Shown here: positions 1 through 7,623 of the stretch, one piece after another | Layout of the letters: the number at the start of each line of letters is the position of its first letter | Position numbering within the stretch: position 1 is the first letter of the stretch | Source of the DNA: Helicobacteraceae bacterium | GTDB taxonomy: Bacteria > Campylobacterota > Campylobacteria > Campylobacterales > Sulfurimonadaceae | NCBI GenBank assembly: GCA_013138865.1 | Contig: WTBY01000052.1 | Span: forward strand, 1 to 64,000 | Direction: 5' to 3' | DNA: 64,000 nucleotides | The notes under the pieces: generated by a model | Told to the model about the DNA's origin: nothing | Databases searched by the model: none | What the model saw: the letters and a program-made list of their open reading frames with translations, nothing else | Position numbers and translations under genes: made by a program

Positions 1-100
1 ACTTAACTGCATATTTATCCCTCAAACTTGGCTTCTTAGTATATTTATTTTAGCTAATTGTTGGTTTTAAAGAGGTTAAGTTGATTTAAAATATTTAGCT

Positions 101-123
101 TAATTGTTCAGAGGGCTCAATTA
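101..123. repeat. Inverted repeat TAATTG-N11-CAATTA, copy 1
   Basis: A 23-nt sequence with arms TAATTG/CAATTA and core TTCAGAGGG. It matches, at 22 of 23 positions, the reverse complement of 38380-38402, just upstream of the aldolase/dehydrogenase gene. It could be an operator, a promoter-start region, or host sequence flanking the mobile element. Confidence 0.55.
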
Positions 124-128
124 TAAAT

Positions 129-144
129 ATTTAACAACTATTAT
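129..144 (+). repeat. 16-nt direct repeat, copy 1
   Basis: ATTTAACAACTATTAT. The partner copy at 345-360 differs at one position and lies 216 nt downstream. Both sit in the non-coding leader of the IS110 gene. Confidence 0.5.
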
Positions 145-344
145 AACTCATATAATGATTTTTGAGAAGTTAATCGTCCTTTTGATGTGTTTTCTTCTTA
201 TGTTTCATTAAAATTCGTTGCTTTTGAATATCTCGTATTATAACTTATGAATTACTTTTGCTTTTTTTTAGTATTAGTCTTATCATCTTATTTAGTTAGA
301 GAGTCAAGAGCCAACGAATAACAAGCTTTTTGGTAAACGAGGGC

Positions 345-360
345 ATTTAACAACTGTTAT
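345..360 (+). repeat. 16-nt direct repeat, copy 2
   Basis: ATTTAACAACTGTTAT, 15 of 16 positions identical to the copy at 129-144. It is preceded by GGGC, which also occurs shortly before the first copy. Confidence 0.5.
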
Positions 361-423
361 TTAGCTCGTATATGAGTATAAGCGTTGTTCGTAACTATTT
401 ATAAATTGTAGGAGATTTTTAAT

Positions 424-1419
424 ATGGAAATGAAAAGATTAAATGTTGGTATCGACTTTGCAAAAGATAAGTTTGATATTTGTGTACTAAAAGAAAATGT
501 AGCTGTTCACTATGAACAATTTGAAAATAACTTAAAAGGTTTTAAACGCTTTTTAAAATATTTCAATGTTAATCACATTGATTATGTTCCATATATAGGC
601 TTTGAAAGTACCTCTACTTATTGTAGACCTTTTCAAAAATTTCTTAGTGATAATTCACTTCCTCAACTTTTAATCAATCCTTTGCGTATTAAAGGTCTTA
701 AAAATTCAATGGTTATACAAGGTAAAACCGATAAAACTGACTCTTTAGTTATATCTTCTTATTTGAAGAATATTGATGATAATTCATTTTTAGATTTTTA
801 CTCTTTAGATAATGAAAAATTACACCGCTATAACTCAACTCTTCGCCACTTAGTAGGCTTAAAACAACAATTAAAGAATTTTTATAAATCTATTAACTTC
901 GGACTTGAAGAAGATGATGATATTTCTATTCTTCTAACTTCTCTTAGAAAGCATATTGAAAAATTAGAAAAACAATTACAAAAAGACTCTCTCGTCTTCT
1001 TGGTAAAAATTTATCCAGTTACTAAAGATATTAAAAAAGATATTCAAGGTGTAGGCGAAAAACTATTATTAAGTTTAATTCCACGCATTTACAGCTCTGT
1101 AGGTAATTATAAAGATAAGCAAATTATCGCCTTTATAGGTCTTAATCCAGTTAAATTTGAAAGTGGAACTATTAAATACAAAGAAAAGCTTAATAAGTTT
1201 GGTTTCGGACATATAAAAAAACAATTATATATGTGTGCGATGGTTGCTAGACAACATAACCCTATTTTGAAAACATATTCTGAAAGATTAGTTGCTTTAG
1301 GTAAACCTCAAAAGGTTATTATTGTTGCTGTCATGAGAAAGCTTTTATTAGCAATTATTGGAATGATTAAAAAGAGTAAAAATAAATCTTCTAAAGAGCT
1401 ATTGCTAACTCCTACTTAG
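424..1419 (+). CDS. IS110-family transposase (DEDD recombinase)
   Basis: 331 aa, usual size for the family. The N-terminal RuvC-like domain carries the DEDD residues: D11 in GIDFAKDKFD, E61 in FESTSTY, and D103 and D106 in GKTDKTD. A charged coiled-coil segment (about 170-200) leads to the C-terminal Transposase_20 domain. There a GVGEKLLLSLIP hairpin-like segment and FIGLNPVKFESG place the conserved serine at S247. IS110 enzymes excise and insert circular DNA guided by a bridge RNA. A good ribosome site (TAGGAG) precedes the ATG. The gene runs in the same direction as the phage-like genes behind it, so it may be the integrase of the whole element rather than a passenger IS. It appears intact. 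Confidence 0.93.
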   Translation: MEMKRLNVGIDFAKDKFDICVLKENVAVHYEQFENNLKGFKRFLKYFNVNHIDYVPYIGFESTSTYCRPFQKFLSDNSLPQLLINPLRIKGLKNSMVIQGKTDKTDSLVISSYLKNIDDNSFLDFYSLDNEKLHRYNSTLRHLVGLKQQLKNFYKSINFGLEEDDDISILLTSLRKHIEKLEKQLQKDSLVFLVKIYPVTKDIKKDIQGVGEKLLLSLIPRIYSSVGNYKDKQIIAFIGLNPVKFESGTIKYKEKLNKFGFGHIKKQLYMCAMVARQHNPILKTYSERLVALGKPQKVIIVAVMRKLLLAIIGMIKKSKNKSSKELLLTPT

Positions 1420-1456
1420 TTAATAGTTCTTTAAAGGATTGACGTAATTCTTATAG

Positions 1457-1480
1457 AGTGCATTGGTAACGTAGTGCATT
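1457..1480 (+). repeat. 8-bp direct repeat pair downstream of the transposase
   Basis: AGTGCATT occurs at 1457-1464 and 1473-1480, one 16-bp repeat unit apart. The pair lies between the transposase stop and the next gene. It could be an operator, an iteron pair, or part of the right end of an IS110 unit. Confidence 0.4.
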
Positions 1481-1533
1481 TTATTAGGAGTTTAAAACAC
1501 TCTAAATCAAACAAAAAAAAAGGAAGTCCAAAA

Positions 1534-2061
1534 ATGGCACTCACAAAAAAAGAACAAGAAGCGTTAAACGCTCAAAATGAAGCTAACGCTACTCAAACAG
1601 ATCCTAATAAAGCACCAAAAGTTGATGCAACACATAAAGAATATGTGGAAGAGCATAAGCCCACTATTGATGAAATTATAGAGCATAGAGAGTTCTTACA
1701 AGCTACTAACTCGGTAAGTAGAGCTTTTAAAGTTTCATTTATAGAGAACGTGCCTGAACGTCCAGCAACTAAATATAATAGTGAAACTAAGCAACAAGAA
1801 GCACAATTTAATGATGACGGTAGTCCGATACTTTGGAAAGCAAAAACTTTAATTCATACACGTTCAGAATTTGGCGAGGTTATTATGGATTATCCGCAAA
1901 ATGTTGAAAAGGGTTACTTCGTCAAAGGCAAGTGGTACATGGGTATCGGTTATGTTAAACTTGCTCCTCCTCGTTTCTCTACAAGTCCTAAAAATATTGA
2001 ACATATTGAATATACAGAGTTTCAAGCATTGTTCGTAACAGATAGAAAGAGTCAAGCATAG
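1534..2061 (+). CDS. Hypothetical protein, possible ssDNA-binding protein of the element
   Basis: 175 aa from the ATG that begins MALTKKEQEAL, which has an AGGAAG ribosome site 8 nt upstream. An in-frame ATG 60 nt earlier has no such site and lies over the AGTGCATT repeats, so the shorter form is preferred. The first 50 residues are polar and low-complexity (Gln, Asn, Lys). The remainder is rich in aromatic and beta-branched residues, with a compact C-terminal part around GYFVKGKWYMGIGYVKLAPP. I do not recognise the family. Its position just before the replication initiator is where filamentous phages carry a single-strand DNA-binding protein. That role is only inferred from position. Confidence 0.7.
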   Translation: MALTKKEQEALNAQNEANATQTDPNKAPKVDATHKEYVEEHKPTIDEIIEHREFLQATNSVSRAFKVSFIENVPERPATKYNSETKQQEAQFNDDGSPILWKAKTLIHTRSEFGEVIMDYPQNVEKGYFVKGKWYMGIGYVKLAPPRFSTSPKNIEHIEYTEFQALFVTDRKSQA

Positions 2062-2249
2062 TGTATAACGCTATTGTTAAGATTTTTAAATCTACTTCTA
2101 CAGAACTTCTAGAAAAAGATATTAATAGCTATTTGACTTCATCACTAGATGGTGTACGCTTTAAATATTCTTTTAATTATTTTTGTATTAATGATGAGAA
2201 CTTCGGCACTTTATACACTTGCCTTGTCTCTGTGGAGGTTCAAGCATAA
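2061..2249 (+). CDS. Small hypothetical protein
   Basis: 62 aa, GTG start overlapping the previous stop codon by one base (TAGTG), which suggests translational coupling. The product is aromatic-rich (FKYSFNYFCINDENFG) with no clear membrane segment. No family recognised. It is part of the early operon that leads into the replication gene. Confidence 0.6.
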   Translation: MYNAIVKIFKSTSTELLEKDINSYLTSSLDGVRFKYSFNYFCINDENFGTLYTCLVSVEVQA

Positions 2250-2359
2250 TGCTTGGATTCTCTATACTTCTTTTTAAATTGGACGAAAAACATCTTTATC
2301 CGTTCCTGTTTAACAAGGGGTTTACCCGTGACACTCTTAACTTAAAGGAAACTTACTAA
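2249..2359 (+). CDS. 36-aa coupled small ORF before rep
   Basis: MLGFSILLFKLDEKHLYPFL at the N-terminus, 36 codons. A strong GGAGG lies 11 nt upstream of the ATG, inside the end of the preceding gene. The start overlaps the upstream stop (TAATG) and its own stop overlaps the rep start in the same way. This double coupling is the main evidence that it is translated. It may be a leader that sets Rep synthesis, or a small membrane-active peptide. No homology can be judged at this size. Confidence 0.55.
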   Translation: MLGFSILLFKLDEKHLYPFLFNKGFTRDTLNLKETY

Positions 2360-3726
2360 TGCTATTAGAACTCGAACGTCCTAAAATCTTATCTCAACAT
2401 GTTGACACTCTTTACGCTACTTTCAAGACTGAAAATGAAGCTGATTATAATAGATATATAAATAAAGAATTATCTAAATTAGAAGATTTCAAAACAGAAG
2501 CTCAAAATATTGAGGGTTTCAATAATAAAAATAGGTTTGTAAAATCTAATTTATTCGGTGGTAAATTCGGTTCTTTTAAGATATTTGCACAAGGTAGCGG
2601 ACAATATCGCTATTTAATCGAAAATCAAGACATATTCATGTCATTATCATCTGCAAAATTTGACTCAGATGCTCCACTTATAAAAGTTCAGTTTTCTGCA
2701 CATTATTTATTTGCTGTGGGCGAAAACAAAGCTTATAACTATGTATTGCAATTAATCTCGCAATTGCTTGGTACTGCCTTTGAAAGTTCTATACAAAGAA
2801 TTGACTTAGCAACTGATATTCAAGGTGTTAAAATTGAGTATTTAGACTCTATACGTTATCAAAACTCATATAAAAATTCTGTTTATCGTCAAGGTTCAAA
2901 AAATACTGGTCTTTCGTTTGGTGGTGGTTCGTTTATGTTTCGTGTTTATGATAAATTAGAAGAGATAAGATCTAATTACTCTCGCCACTATGTTAAGCAA
3001 AAATGGGCATTAAATGGTTATCGTGAAGATGATAATTTAAGTGTTACTAGATATGAAGCTCAATTTAGAAGAGAAGCACTAAAAAAACATATTCCAAAAG
3101 GTGTTAATGAGATTAGCTATGTTTTTGCTAACTTGGGTTCATTTTGGAAAAAAGCATTACAAAAAATAAAGTATGCTCCACTTACTAATGATGAATGTAT
3201 AAAAATTGTTGATGGTGGATTAAAAGCTGACTCTAAACGTCAAGTTTTTAAACGTGCAAGAGATAACAAAGATAGGTTTCAATTTCAAGAGTACTTAGAC
3301 GTATGGGATAATAAATATTCTCTTCAACTGATTGAATATAAAGAAATCAATGAGCCTATTAAAGCAACTGCTAAAAGACAATTAAAGGGTTTTATCGCCT
3401 CAACTATGAAAGCTTGTGGTAATAATCCAAAAGTATTTCGAGAACTTATAAATGAAGTTGATAACTCTTTGTATGAATTTGAAAATATCTCATTATATGA
3501 TTATGGTTTATTAAGAACTGTTGATAGCTTTGTTCATCAGTCAAAAATGAAAGAAAAGTACGGTGTAAACTGCACTATTAACTTCGACTATACTAACCTA
3601 GCTGTTGAAGCTCATCATAAACTCTTAAACAGATTTGACGACCTCTCAATAATTTCAAATAATTTAAAATATGTCTCAAACTATGATGAATTGATGAGTT
3701 ATTTTTCATTAGAAAAACAAGCTTAA
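2359..3726 (+). CDS. rep: Rolling-circle replication initiator, Rep_trans family
   Basis: 455 aa. Motifs typical of the Rep_trans family (phage RstA/gpII-like and plasmid RepT-like initiators) are visible: RIDLATDIQG (R147-D153), then GLSFGGG with FMFRVYDKLEE (Y197-K199), and RYEAQFRREALKK (about 231-241). Proteins of this family nick one strand at the double-strand origin through a tyrosine and start rolling-circle synthesis. The AAAGGA site and the one-base overlap with the upstream 36-aa ORF support the ATG. It implies that the element replicates through single-stranded circles. The C-terminal third (about 300-455) has no motif I recognise. Confidence 0.85.
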   Translation: MLLELERPKILSQHVDTLYATFKTENEADYNRYINKELSKLEDFKTEAQNIEGFNNKNRFVKSNLFGGKFGSFKIFAQGSGQYRYLIENQDIFMSLSSAKFDSDAPLIKVQFSAHYLFAVGENKAYNYVLQLISQLLGTAFESSIQRIDLATDIQGVKIEYLDSIRYQNSYKNSVYRQGSKNTGLSFGGGSFMFRVYDKLEEIRSNYSRHYVKQKWALNGYREDDNLSVTRYEAQFRREALKKHIPKGVNEISYVFANLGSFWKKALQKIKYAPLTNDECIKIVDGGLKADSKRQVFKRARDNKDRFQFQEYLDVWDNKYSLQLIEYKEINEPIKATAKRQLKGFIASTMKACGNNPKVFRELINEVDNSLYEFENISLYDYGLLRTVDSFVHQSKMKEKYGVNCTINFDYTNLAVEAHHKLLNRFDDLSIISNNLKYVSNYDELMSYFSLEKQA

Positions 3727-3762
3727 TTTTGAATAATAAATTTAAAAAGAAAGGAAAATAAA

Positions 3763-3867
3763 TTGATTGAACTTAAAGCAAATAATAAAGGTTTAAAACT
3801 TAGTTTAGCAACTATTAACGCTATTCATGAATGTAATGAAAAATTAAAACTTAAAAAAGGAAAATAA
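3763..3867 (+). CDS. 34-aa small ORF with TTG start
   Basis: Begins TTG-ATT-GAA after an AAAGGAAA ribosome site, encodes MIELKANNKGLKLSLATINA and ends in a Lys-rich tail. It fills the gap between rep and the lysozyme gene and ends 4 nt before the lysozyme ATG, whose own AAGGAAAA site lies inside its last codons. Basic and helical. Function unknown. Confidence 0.4.
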   Translation: MIELKANNKGLKLSLATINAIHECNEKLKLKKGK

Positions 3868-3871
3868 AAAA

Positions 3872-4315
3872 ATGCTAGTAATTAAAAATGATGCTATAAA
3901 AATGCTAAAAATACATGAGGGTTGTGCTTTAACTGTATATAAATGTCCTTCTGATAAGCACACTATTGGATATGGTAGAAACTTGGATGATTTAGGCATA
4001 ACGCAGGATGAAGCTAACTCTATGCTTTTAAGTGACGTTGAAAGAACTATAGAAGAGTTAAAGTCTTTTACTTGGTTTGATGACCTTTGCAACTCCGCTT
4101 ATGATAGAGACCATTTGAGAGCTAGTGCATTGATTGATATGTGCTTTAATTTAGGTTTTCCAAGATTTAAACAGTTTAAGAAAATGATACATGCTTTAGA
4201 GTGGATGGATTATAAAACTGCTTCGATAGAAATGCTTAACTCTCGTTGGGCGAAACAAGTCGGCACACGTGCTATTAGATTATCGAATATTATTAAATTC
4301 GGTAGACAAATATAA
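3872..4315 (+). CDS. GH24 (T4-type) phage lysozyme / endolysin
   Basis: 147 aa, the length of a single-domain GH24 muramidase. The catalytic pattern E-8aa-(D/C)-5aa-T is present as E16, C25 and T31 (KIHEGCALTVYKC...TIGYGRNL). The Asp of T4 lysozyme is a Cys here, a known variant of the group. RWAKQVGTRA near the C-terminus matches the family's conserved end. There is no signal peptide, so release to the periplasm would need a holin or virion delivery. Lysozymes are not part of the usual filamentous phage gene set, which argues for lysis or for a virion-borne entry enzyme. Confidence 0.88.
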   Translation: MLVIKNDAIKMLKIHEGCALTVYKCPSDKHTIGYGRNLDDLGITQDEANSMLLSDVERTIEELKSFTWFDDLCNSAYDRDHLRASALIDMCFNLGFPRFKQFKKMIHALEWMDYKTASIEMLNSRWAKQVGTRAIRLSNIIKFGRQI

Positions 4316-4329
4316 AAGGATTAGACAAA

Positions 4330-4680
4330 ATGTTTTCACTACTACTAACTAACTTCATTCTTCCTCTTGCTGTATCTACAGTTAAAAAATATATAGCTTC
4401 ATCTGATACTAAAAACGATGATAAAATTCTTGACATTGTTATACAAGGTTCTAAATATATAAATAGTGACAAAAGTGTTCTTGATGATAATACTCTTTTA
4501 CCTCTCGTTGTATCAACTATTAAAACTTATGTTAAATCATCAGATACAAAAGCAGATGATGAAGTACTTGAAGCTGTTAAAATAGGTGCTGATTATTTAG
4601 CTCATTCAAATAATAATAATTTAACTCCTGAAATGTCTAATATGATTAATTTTCTTGACGTTAAAGAAGAGGATTTTTAA
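4330..4680 (+). CDS. Hypothetical protein with internal duplication
   Basis: 116 aa built of two similar units of about 50 residues. The first has LPLAVSTVKKYIASSDTK (residues about 11-28) and the second LPLVVSTIKTYVKSSDTK (about 61-78). Each is followed by an acidic helix (NDDKILDIV, ADDEVLEAV). The N-terminus (MFSLLLTNFILPLAV) is hydrophobic, so the first unit could insert in the membrane. It directly follows the lysozyme, so a holin-like role is conceivable but unproven. Confidence 0.6.
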   Translation: MFSLLLTNFILPLAVSTVKKYIASSDTKNDDKILDIVIQGSKYINSDKSVLDDNTLLPLVVSTIKTYVKSSDTKADDEVLEAVKIGADYLAHSNNNNLTPEMSNMINFLDVKEEDF

Positions 4681-4682
4681 GT

Positions 4683-4847
4683 ATGTCTTATAAAAAGCAA
4701 GAGATGCCATTTGAAGCAGAATTTTTAAAAACAGTCTGTTTAATGGTTAGTAACCAAGAACATATTAGCGGTTATCAAATTGCATTAAAAATGGGTGCTA
4801 GAACTGATAAGGTTTATAACTACATGAAAAAAATGAGGAGTTTATAG
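4683..4847 (+). CDS. 54-aa possible DNA-binding protein
   Basis: Starts at ATG with AGAGG about 10 nt upstream and ends TAG overlapping the next GTG start. Residues 28-50 (ISGYQIALKMGARTDKVYNY) have the spacing of a small helix-turn-helix. It may be a regulator of the downstream genes. No family assigned. Confidence 0.55.
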   Translation: MSYKKQEMPFEAEFLKTVCLMVSNQEHISGYQIALKMGARTDKVYNYMKKMRSL

Positions 4848-5578
4848 TGAGTTATACTTTATTAGAACATCCACGTAATAATTCTTATCAACTATATGTT
4901 CCTGATATTAATGTAGAAGAGTTGGCAATACGCTACTATACAGAAGAGTTCGGTTATATTATCACTCCTATTACTTTTCCAAACGATTATATTGAAGTTT
5001 CAAATTGGAATAATTCTGAATTTGTAGTTAATTTTGATTTATTTTTTGACGCGTTCCCTGATATGAGTAGTGTATTTAGTAATGATACTTTATTTAGTGA
5101 CGTACATGAGTCTGGTAGTAAATTTATGTATATTGAATATTCAAACACATATTATTGTGATTGTGTTTGTTATGGTCGTGCTGTTAAAAGTCTTAATACA
5201 GTTGATTTCGTAGATTTTTCTCAATATATATCGTGCGATGGTGTTGTTGATTCCTCTTTCGTTTCTATTAATCTTGATGACATTGCCATAACTTTGAATA
5301 CTGTTTTACAAGATTATGAAGTAGTAAAAGAGGTTATCAATGAGGTTGAAATACCTGCACCTATTAAAACACTAAACGGAAATAATACAGAGTTTTATGA
5401 TGGCGATGAAGTTTTAGTTGTAGGTAGAACTGAACCTTTTACTGTTGTTTCATCAGATACTATTCTAACATCAGATAACGCATATACAGTTTTCTACAAG
5501 CTTGAAAAAAACGGTGCTTTCTCTAATGTACCAGAAGCTTTATTAACTAAATATGTTATTGTTGATGATGTTGTATAA
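4847..5578 (+). CDS. Hypothetical acidic protein
   Basis: 243 aa. The GTG start overlaps the previous TAG, with GAGGAG 8 nt upstream. The product is acidic and rich in aromatic and beta-forming residues. It has a Cys cluster (YYCDCVCYG, about residues 104-112) and a C-terminal part (YDGDEVLVVGRTEPFTVV) that looks like an SH3-type beta barrel. There is no membrane segment or signal. It could be a virion or host-interaction protein; the family is not recognised. Confidence 0.6.
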   Translation: MSYTLLEHPRNNSYQLYVPDINVEELAIRYYTEEFGYIITPITFPNDYIEVSNWNNSEFVVNFDLFFDAFPDMSSVFSNDTLFSDVHESGSKFMYIEYSNTYYCDCVCYGRAVKSLNTVDFVDFSQYISCDGVVDSSFVSINLDDIAITLNTVLQDYEVVKEVINEVEIPAPIKTLNGNNTEFYDGDEVLVVGRTEPFTVVSSDTILTSDNAYTVFYKLEKNGAFSNVPEALLTKYVIVDDVV

Positions 5579-5600
5579 TAAAGAAAAAAAAGGCTTTATT

Positions 5601-5690
5601 ATGATTAAATTATTTAAAAAACAACCTCTTATCTTTGGATTTATCTTAGGTGTTATGACTCTTATTTTTTATGAGGTTCTTTTAAAATGA
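5601..5690 (+). CDS. 29-aa single-span membrane peptide
   Basis: Encodes MIKLFKKQPLIFGFILGVMT and ends LLK. A short basic N-terminus is followed by one hydrophobic span (residues about 9-28). Its stop overlaps the next start (ATGA), and the GAGG for the next gene lies inside it. It could be a minor coat protein, a holin or a coupling peptide. The supporting features are position and membrane character only. Confidence 0.5.
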   Translation: MIKLFKKQPLIFGFILGVMTLIFYEVLLK

Positions 5691-6829
5691 TACCTGCATT
5701 AGCTATACCTGCTTTTACTCCGTTTGCTAATGGTATTATTGGCTTTTCTGCTCCTATACTTGGTTATTTTGGCTATGAAGCATATACAAGCTCAGAAACT
5801 CCAACTTTAGGAACTGAACCAGTTTATTCTGCTCTTCCAACTTCTAAAACTAAAGAGAGCATTAAACAAAGTGTTATCCCTCAAGTTTATGGCGAAACTT
5901 TAAAATCTAATTTTAGTTCTAATACTCAAACTTCTGAAACTTTTAAAACTTCTGCACAAAATGTTAAAGACTATACAGATGCTAATAAAGTTAAAACAGA
6001 TGAATTACTATCCAACTTTAATACTCCGTCCATGCTTCAAAATCAAGTTTTACTTCAAAAAACATTAAATGACATTTCATCTTCTTTAGCTATTAGTGCT
6101 AATATTTCTGTAGCAACTGCTGAAATACTAAACACTAATTTAAACTCTTTAACTGTTTCAGTTATGGGTATCGCTAAAGTATTACAAGAAATCAGTTCAG
6201 GTTATTCTGAAACTATAGAACATTCAAAAGATATTCCTTATCAAGATACAGAAACTTTCTATAACTTAATGCGTGATAATGGTATGAGTATTGATGAAAG
6301 TGAAATGTTAAGACTTCAAGAATTAACAGCTATTGATGCTATGCAATCTCAAAACATACCTTTTTCAGATATTAAAGCTAATGTTATGACTCTTAGGAAA
6401 TCTACTATATCCGCTTCAAAAATGAGTGGACTTGCTGTTGCTAGTGCAGGGGTTACTAAACCATCTTCTTCTACTGTTAAAGACTATTCTCCATATTACG
6501 AGCGTATGGCACAAAGTGCTGATAGTTCAAAAGTCGTTAATGATTTCATGTCAACACCTATAGATGTTAAAGACATGGACGGAAATATTCAAGCAAATAT
6601 CACACCTATGGACTTACACGCAACAAAAAATGCTACTGTAGCAAGAGAAAAAACAGATACTAACGAGCTTACTTTTGACGAGGATGACTTTAAGGGTGCT
6701 GTTAGTCTAGCTATTGGATTGCCTATAATTGGGTTTACTTCAAATATTTCTGATACTTTCGATCCAAATTATGATAATTTAGATGATAAAGACCCATTTA
6801 CTCAAATTAAAAATGTAGGCGGTAACTAG
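5687..6829 (+). CDS. Putative virion protein with N-terminal hydrophobic region
   Basis: 380 aa. Residues 1-35 (MIPALAIPAFTPFANGIIGF onward) are hydrophobic and could be a membrane anchor. The centre (about 60-230) is Ser/Thr/Asn-rich and predicted helical, with few charged residues. Near the C-terminus a second hydrophobic stretch (AVSLAIGLPIIGF) precedes an Asp-rich tail. The pattern (membrane-inserted ends, long low-complexity centre) resembles minor virion or DNA-delivery proteins. No family is recognised, and no Walker motif is present, so this is not a Zot-like ATPase. Confidence 0.6.
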   Translation: MIPALAIPAFTPFANGIIGFSAPILGYFGYEAYTSSETPTLGTEPVYSALPTSKTKESIKQSVIPQVYGETLKSNFSSNTQTSETFKTSAQNVKDYTDANKVKTDELLSNFNTPSMLQNQVLLQKTLNDISSSLAISANISVATAEILNTNLNSLTVSVMGIAKVLQEISSGYSETIEHSKDIPYQDTETFYNLMRDNGMSIDESEMLRLQELTAIDAMQSQNIPFSDIKANVMTLRKSTISASKMSGLAVASAGVTKPSSSTVKDYSPYYERMAQSADSSKVVNDFMSTPIDVKDMDGNIQANITPMDLHATKNATVAREKTDTNELTFDEDDFKGAVSLAIGLPIIGFTSNISDTFDPNYDNLDDKDPFTQIKNVGGN

Positions 6830-7615
6830 ATGGGCGGTATAGGAACTAATACAGTTACAAATATGGCAGAAGATTTAACCATGATGGTTGGTTACAGCGT
6901 AGTAAATACATTTCTACATGAACAGCTAAAAGAGTTCTTCCCCGATGAAGTTGACGAGGACGGAAAACCAAAAATGAACGTAGCTTTAGAAGTTTTAAGC
7001 GGTGGAGCTTCTTACTTATTTATGTCGGCTATGATGGAAATTATCAGACGTGAAGAGAAGTTTATAGAATACCTTTTTGCAGGTGGGGAAGCATTGATAG
7101 CTGTTCTCTATGCTCGTAATGAGGGTTATCTTAAAAAGATGATGAATAAAGTTAGTGGTTTAAAAGGTGTTAAGGCTATTTCAAAGATGAAAATTTTTAA
7201 CTCTCAACAAGACCACCAAAACACTTTTATTACTCAAGTATACCAAGCTATGCAAACAATAATGAATGGTAGAACTGCATCACAAAATGTAACTCAAACT
7301 ATTGGTGCTTCGAATGGTTCTATGGACACCGCTTTAAATCGTGAAGATATGAATTTTAAAATGGCTCAAGCTCAAAATGAGAATTTTAATAATTCTATGA
7401 CTATAAAGATGGCTACTGCAAACTTTACAGTCGCGGACAAAACTATGCTTCAAAGAGTCATAGGACGTACAAACTTCGCTACTGTTCCACTAGATGTTGA
7501 TGAACTTAATAGTATTAGAGAGTTTATGATTACAACAGACTCTAATGGAAAAATGACTGGACTATCAACTGCTTTCATGCAAATGTTGAGCGGTCTTGGC
7601 TATATGAATAAATAA
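6830..7615 (+). CDS. Hypothetical protein, possible virion component
   Basis: 261 aa, starting immediately after the preceding stop. The N-terminal 100 residues contain two moderately hydrophobic segments (around LEVLSGGASYLFMSAMMEII and FAGGEALIAVLYA). The rest is Met/Asn/Gln-rich (MAQAQNENFNNSMTIKMATA). The composition is like that of the preceding gene, which suggests that they act together. No nucleotide-binding motif is present. Family unknown. Confidence 0.6.
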   Translation: MGGIGTNTVTNMAEDLTMMVGYSVVNTFLHEQLKEFFPDEVDEDGKPKMNVALEVLSGGASYLFMSAMMEIIRREEKFIEYLFAGGEALIAVLYARNEGYLKKMMNKVSGLKGVKAISKMKIFNSQQDHQNTFITQVYQAMQTIMNGRTASQNVTQTIGASNGSMDTALNREDMNFKMAQAQNENFNNSMTIKMATANFTVADKTMLQRVIGRTNFATVPLDVDELNSIREFMITTDSNGKMTGLSTAFMQMLSGLGYMNK

Positions 7616-7623
7616 GGATTATT

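Larger units (their letters stand above)
1..423. other. Non-coding leader upstream of the IS110 transposase; bridge RNA candidate region
   Basis: No ORF with a ribosome site is visible in this AT-rich stretch. It contains an inverted repeat TAATTG-N11-CAATTA at 101-123. It also holds two near-identical 16-mers (ATTTAACAACT-A/G-TTAT) at 129-144 and 345-360, with weaker similarity continuing for about 14 nt after each. IS110-group elements are known to encode a structured bridge RNA in the non-coding end upstream of the transposase, so such an RNA would be expected here. No RNA was identified directly, and the host/element junction may also lie in this stretch. Confidence 0.4.

Noticed and set aside
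5687-7615. Zot/gpI-like assembly ATPase, expected if this were a filamentous phage
   Set aside because: No Walker A or B motif in either large protein of this stretch or elsewhere in the element.
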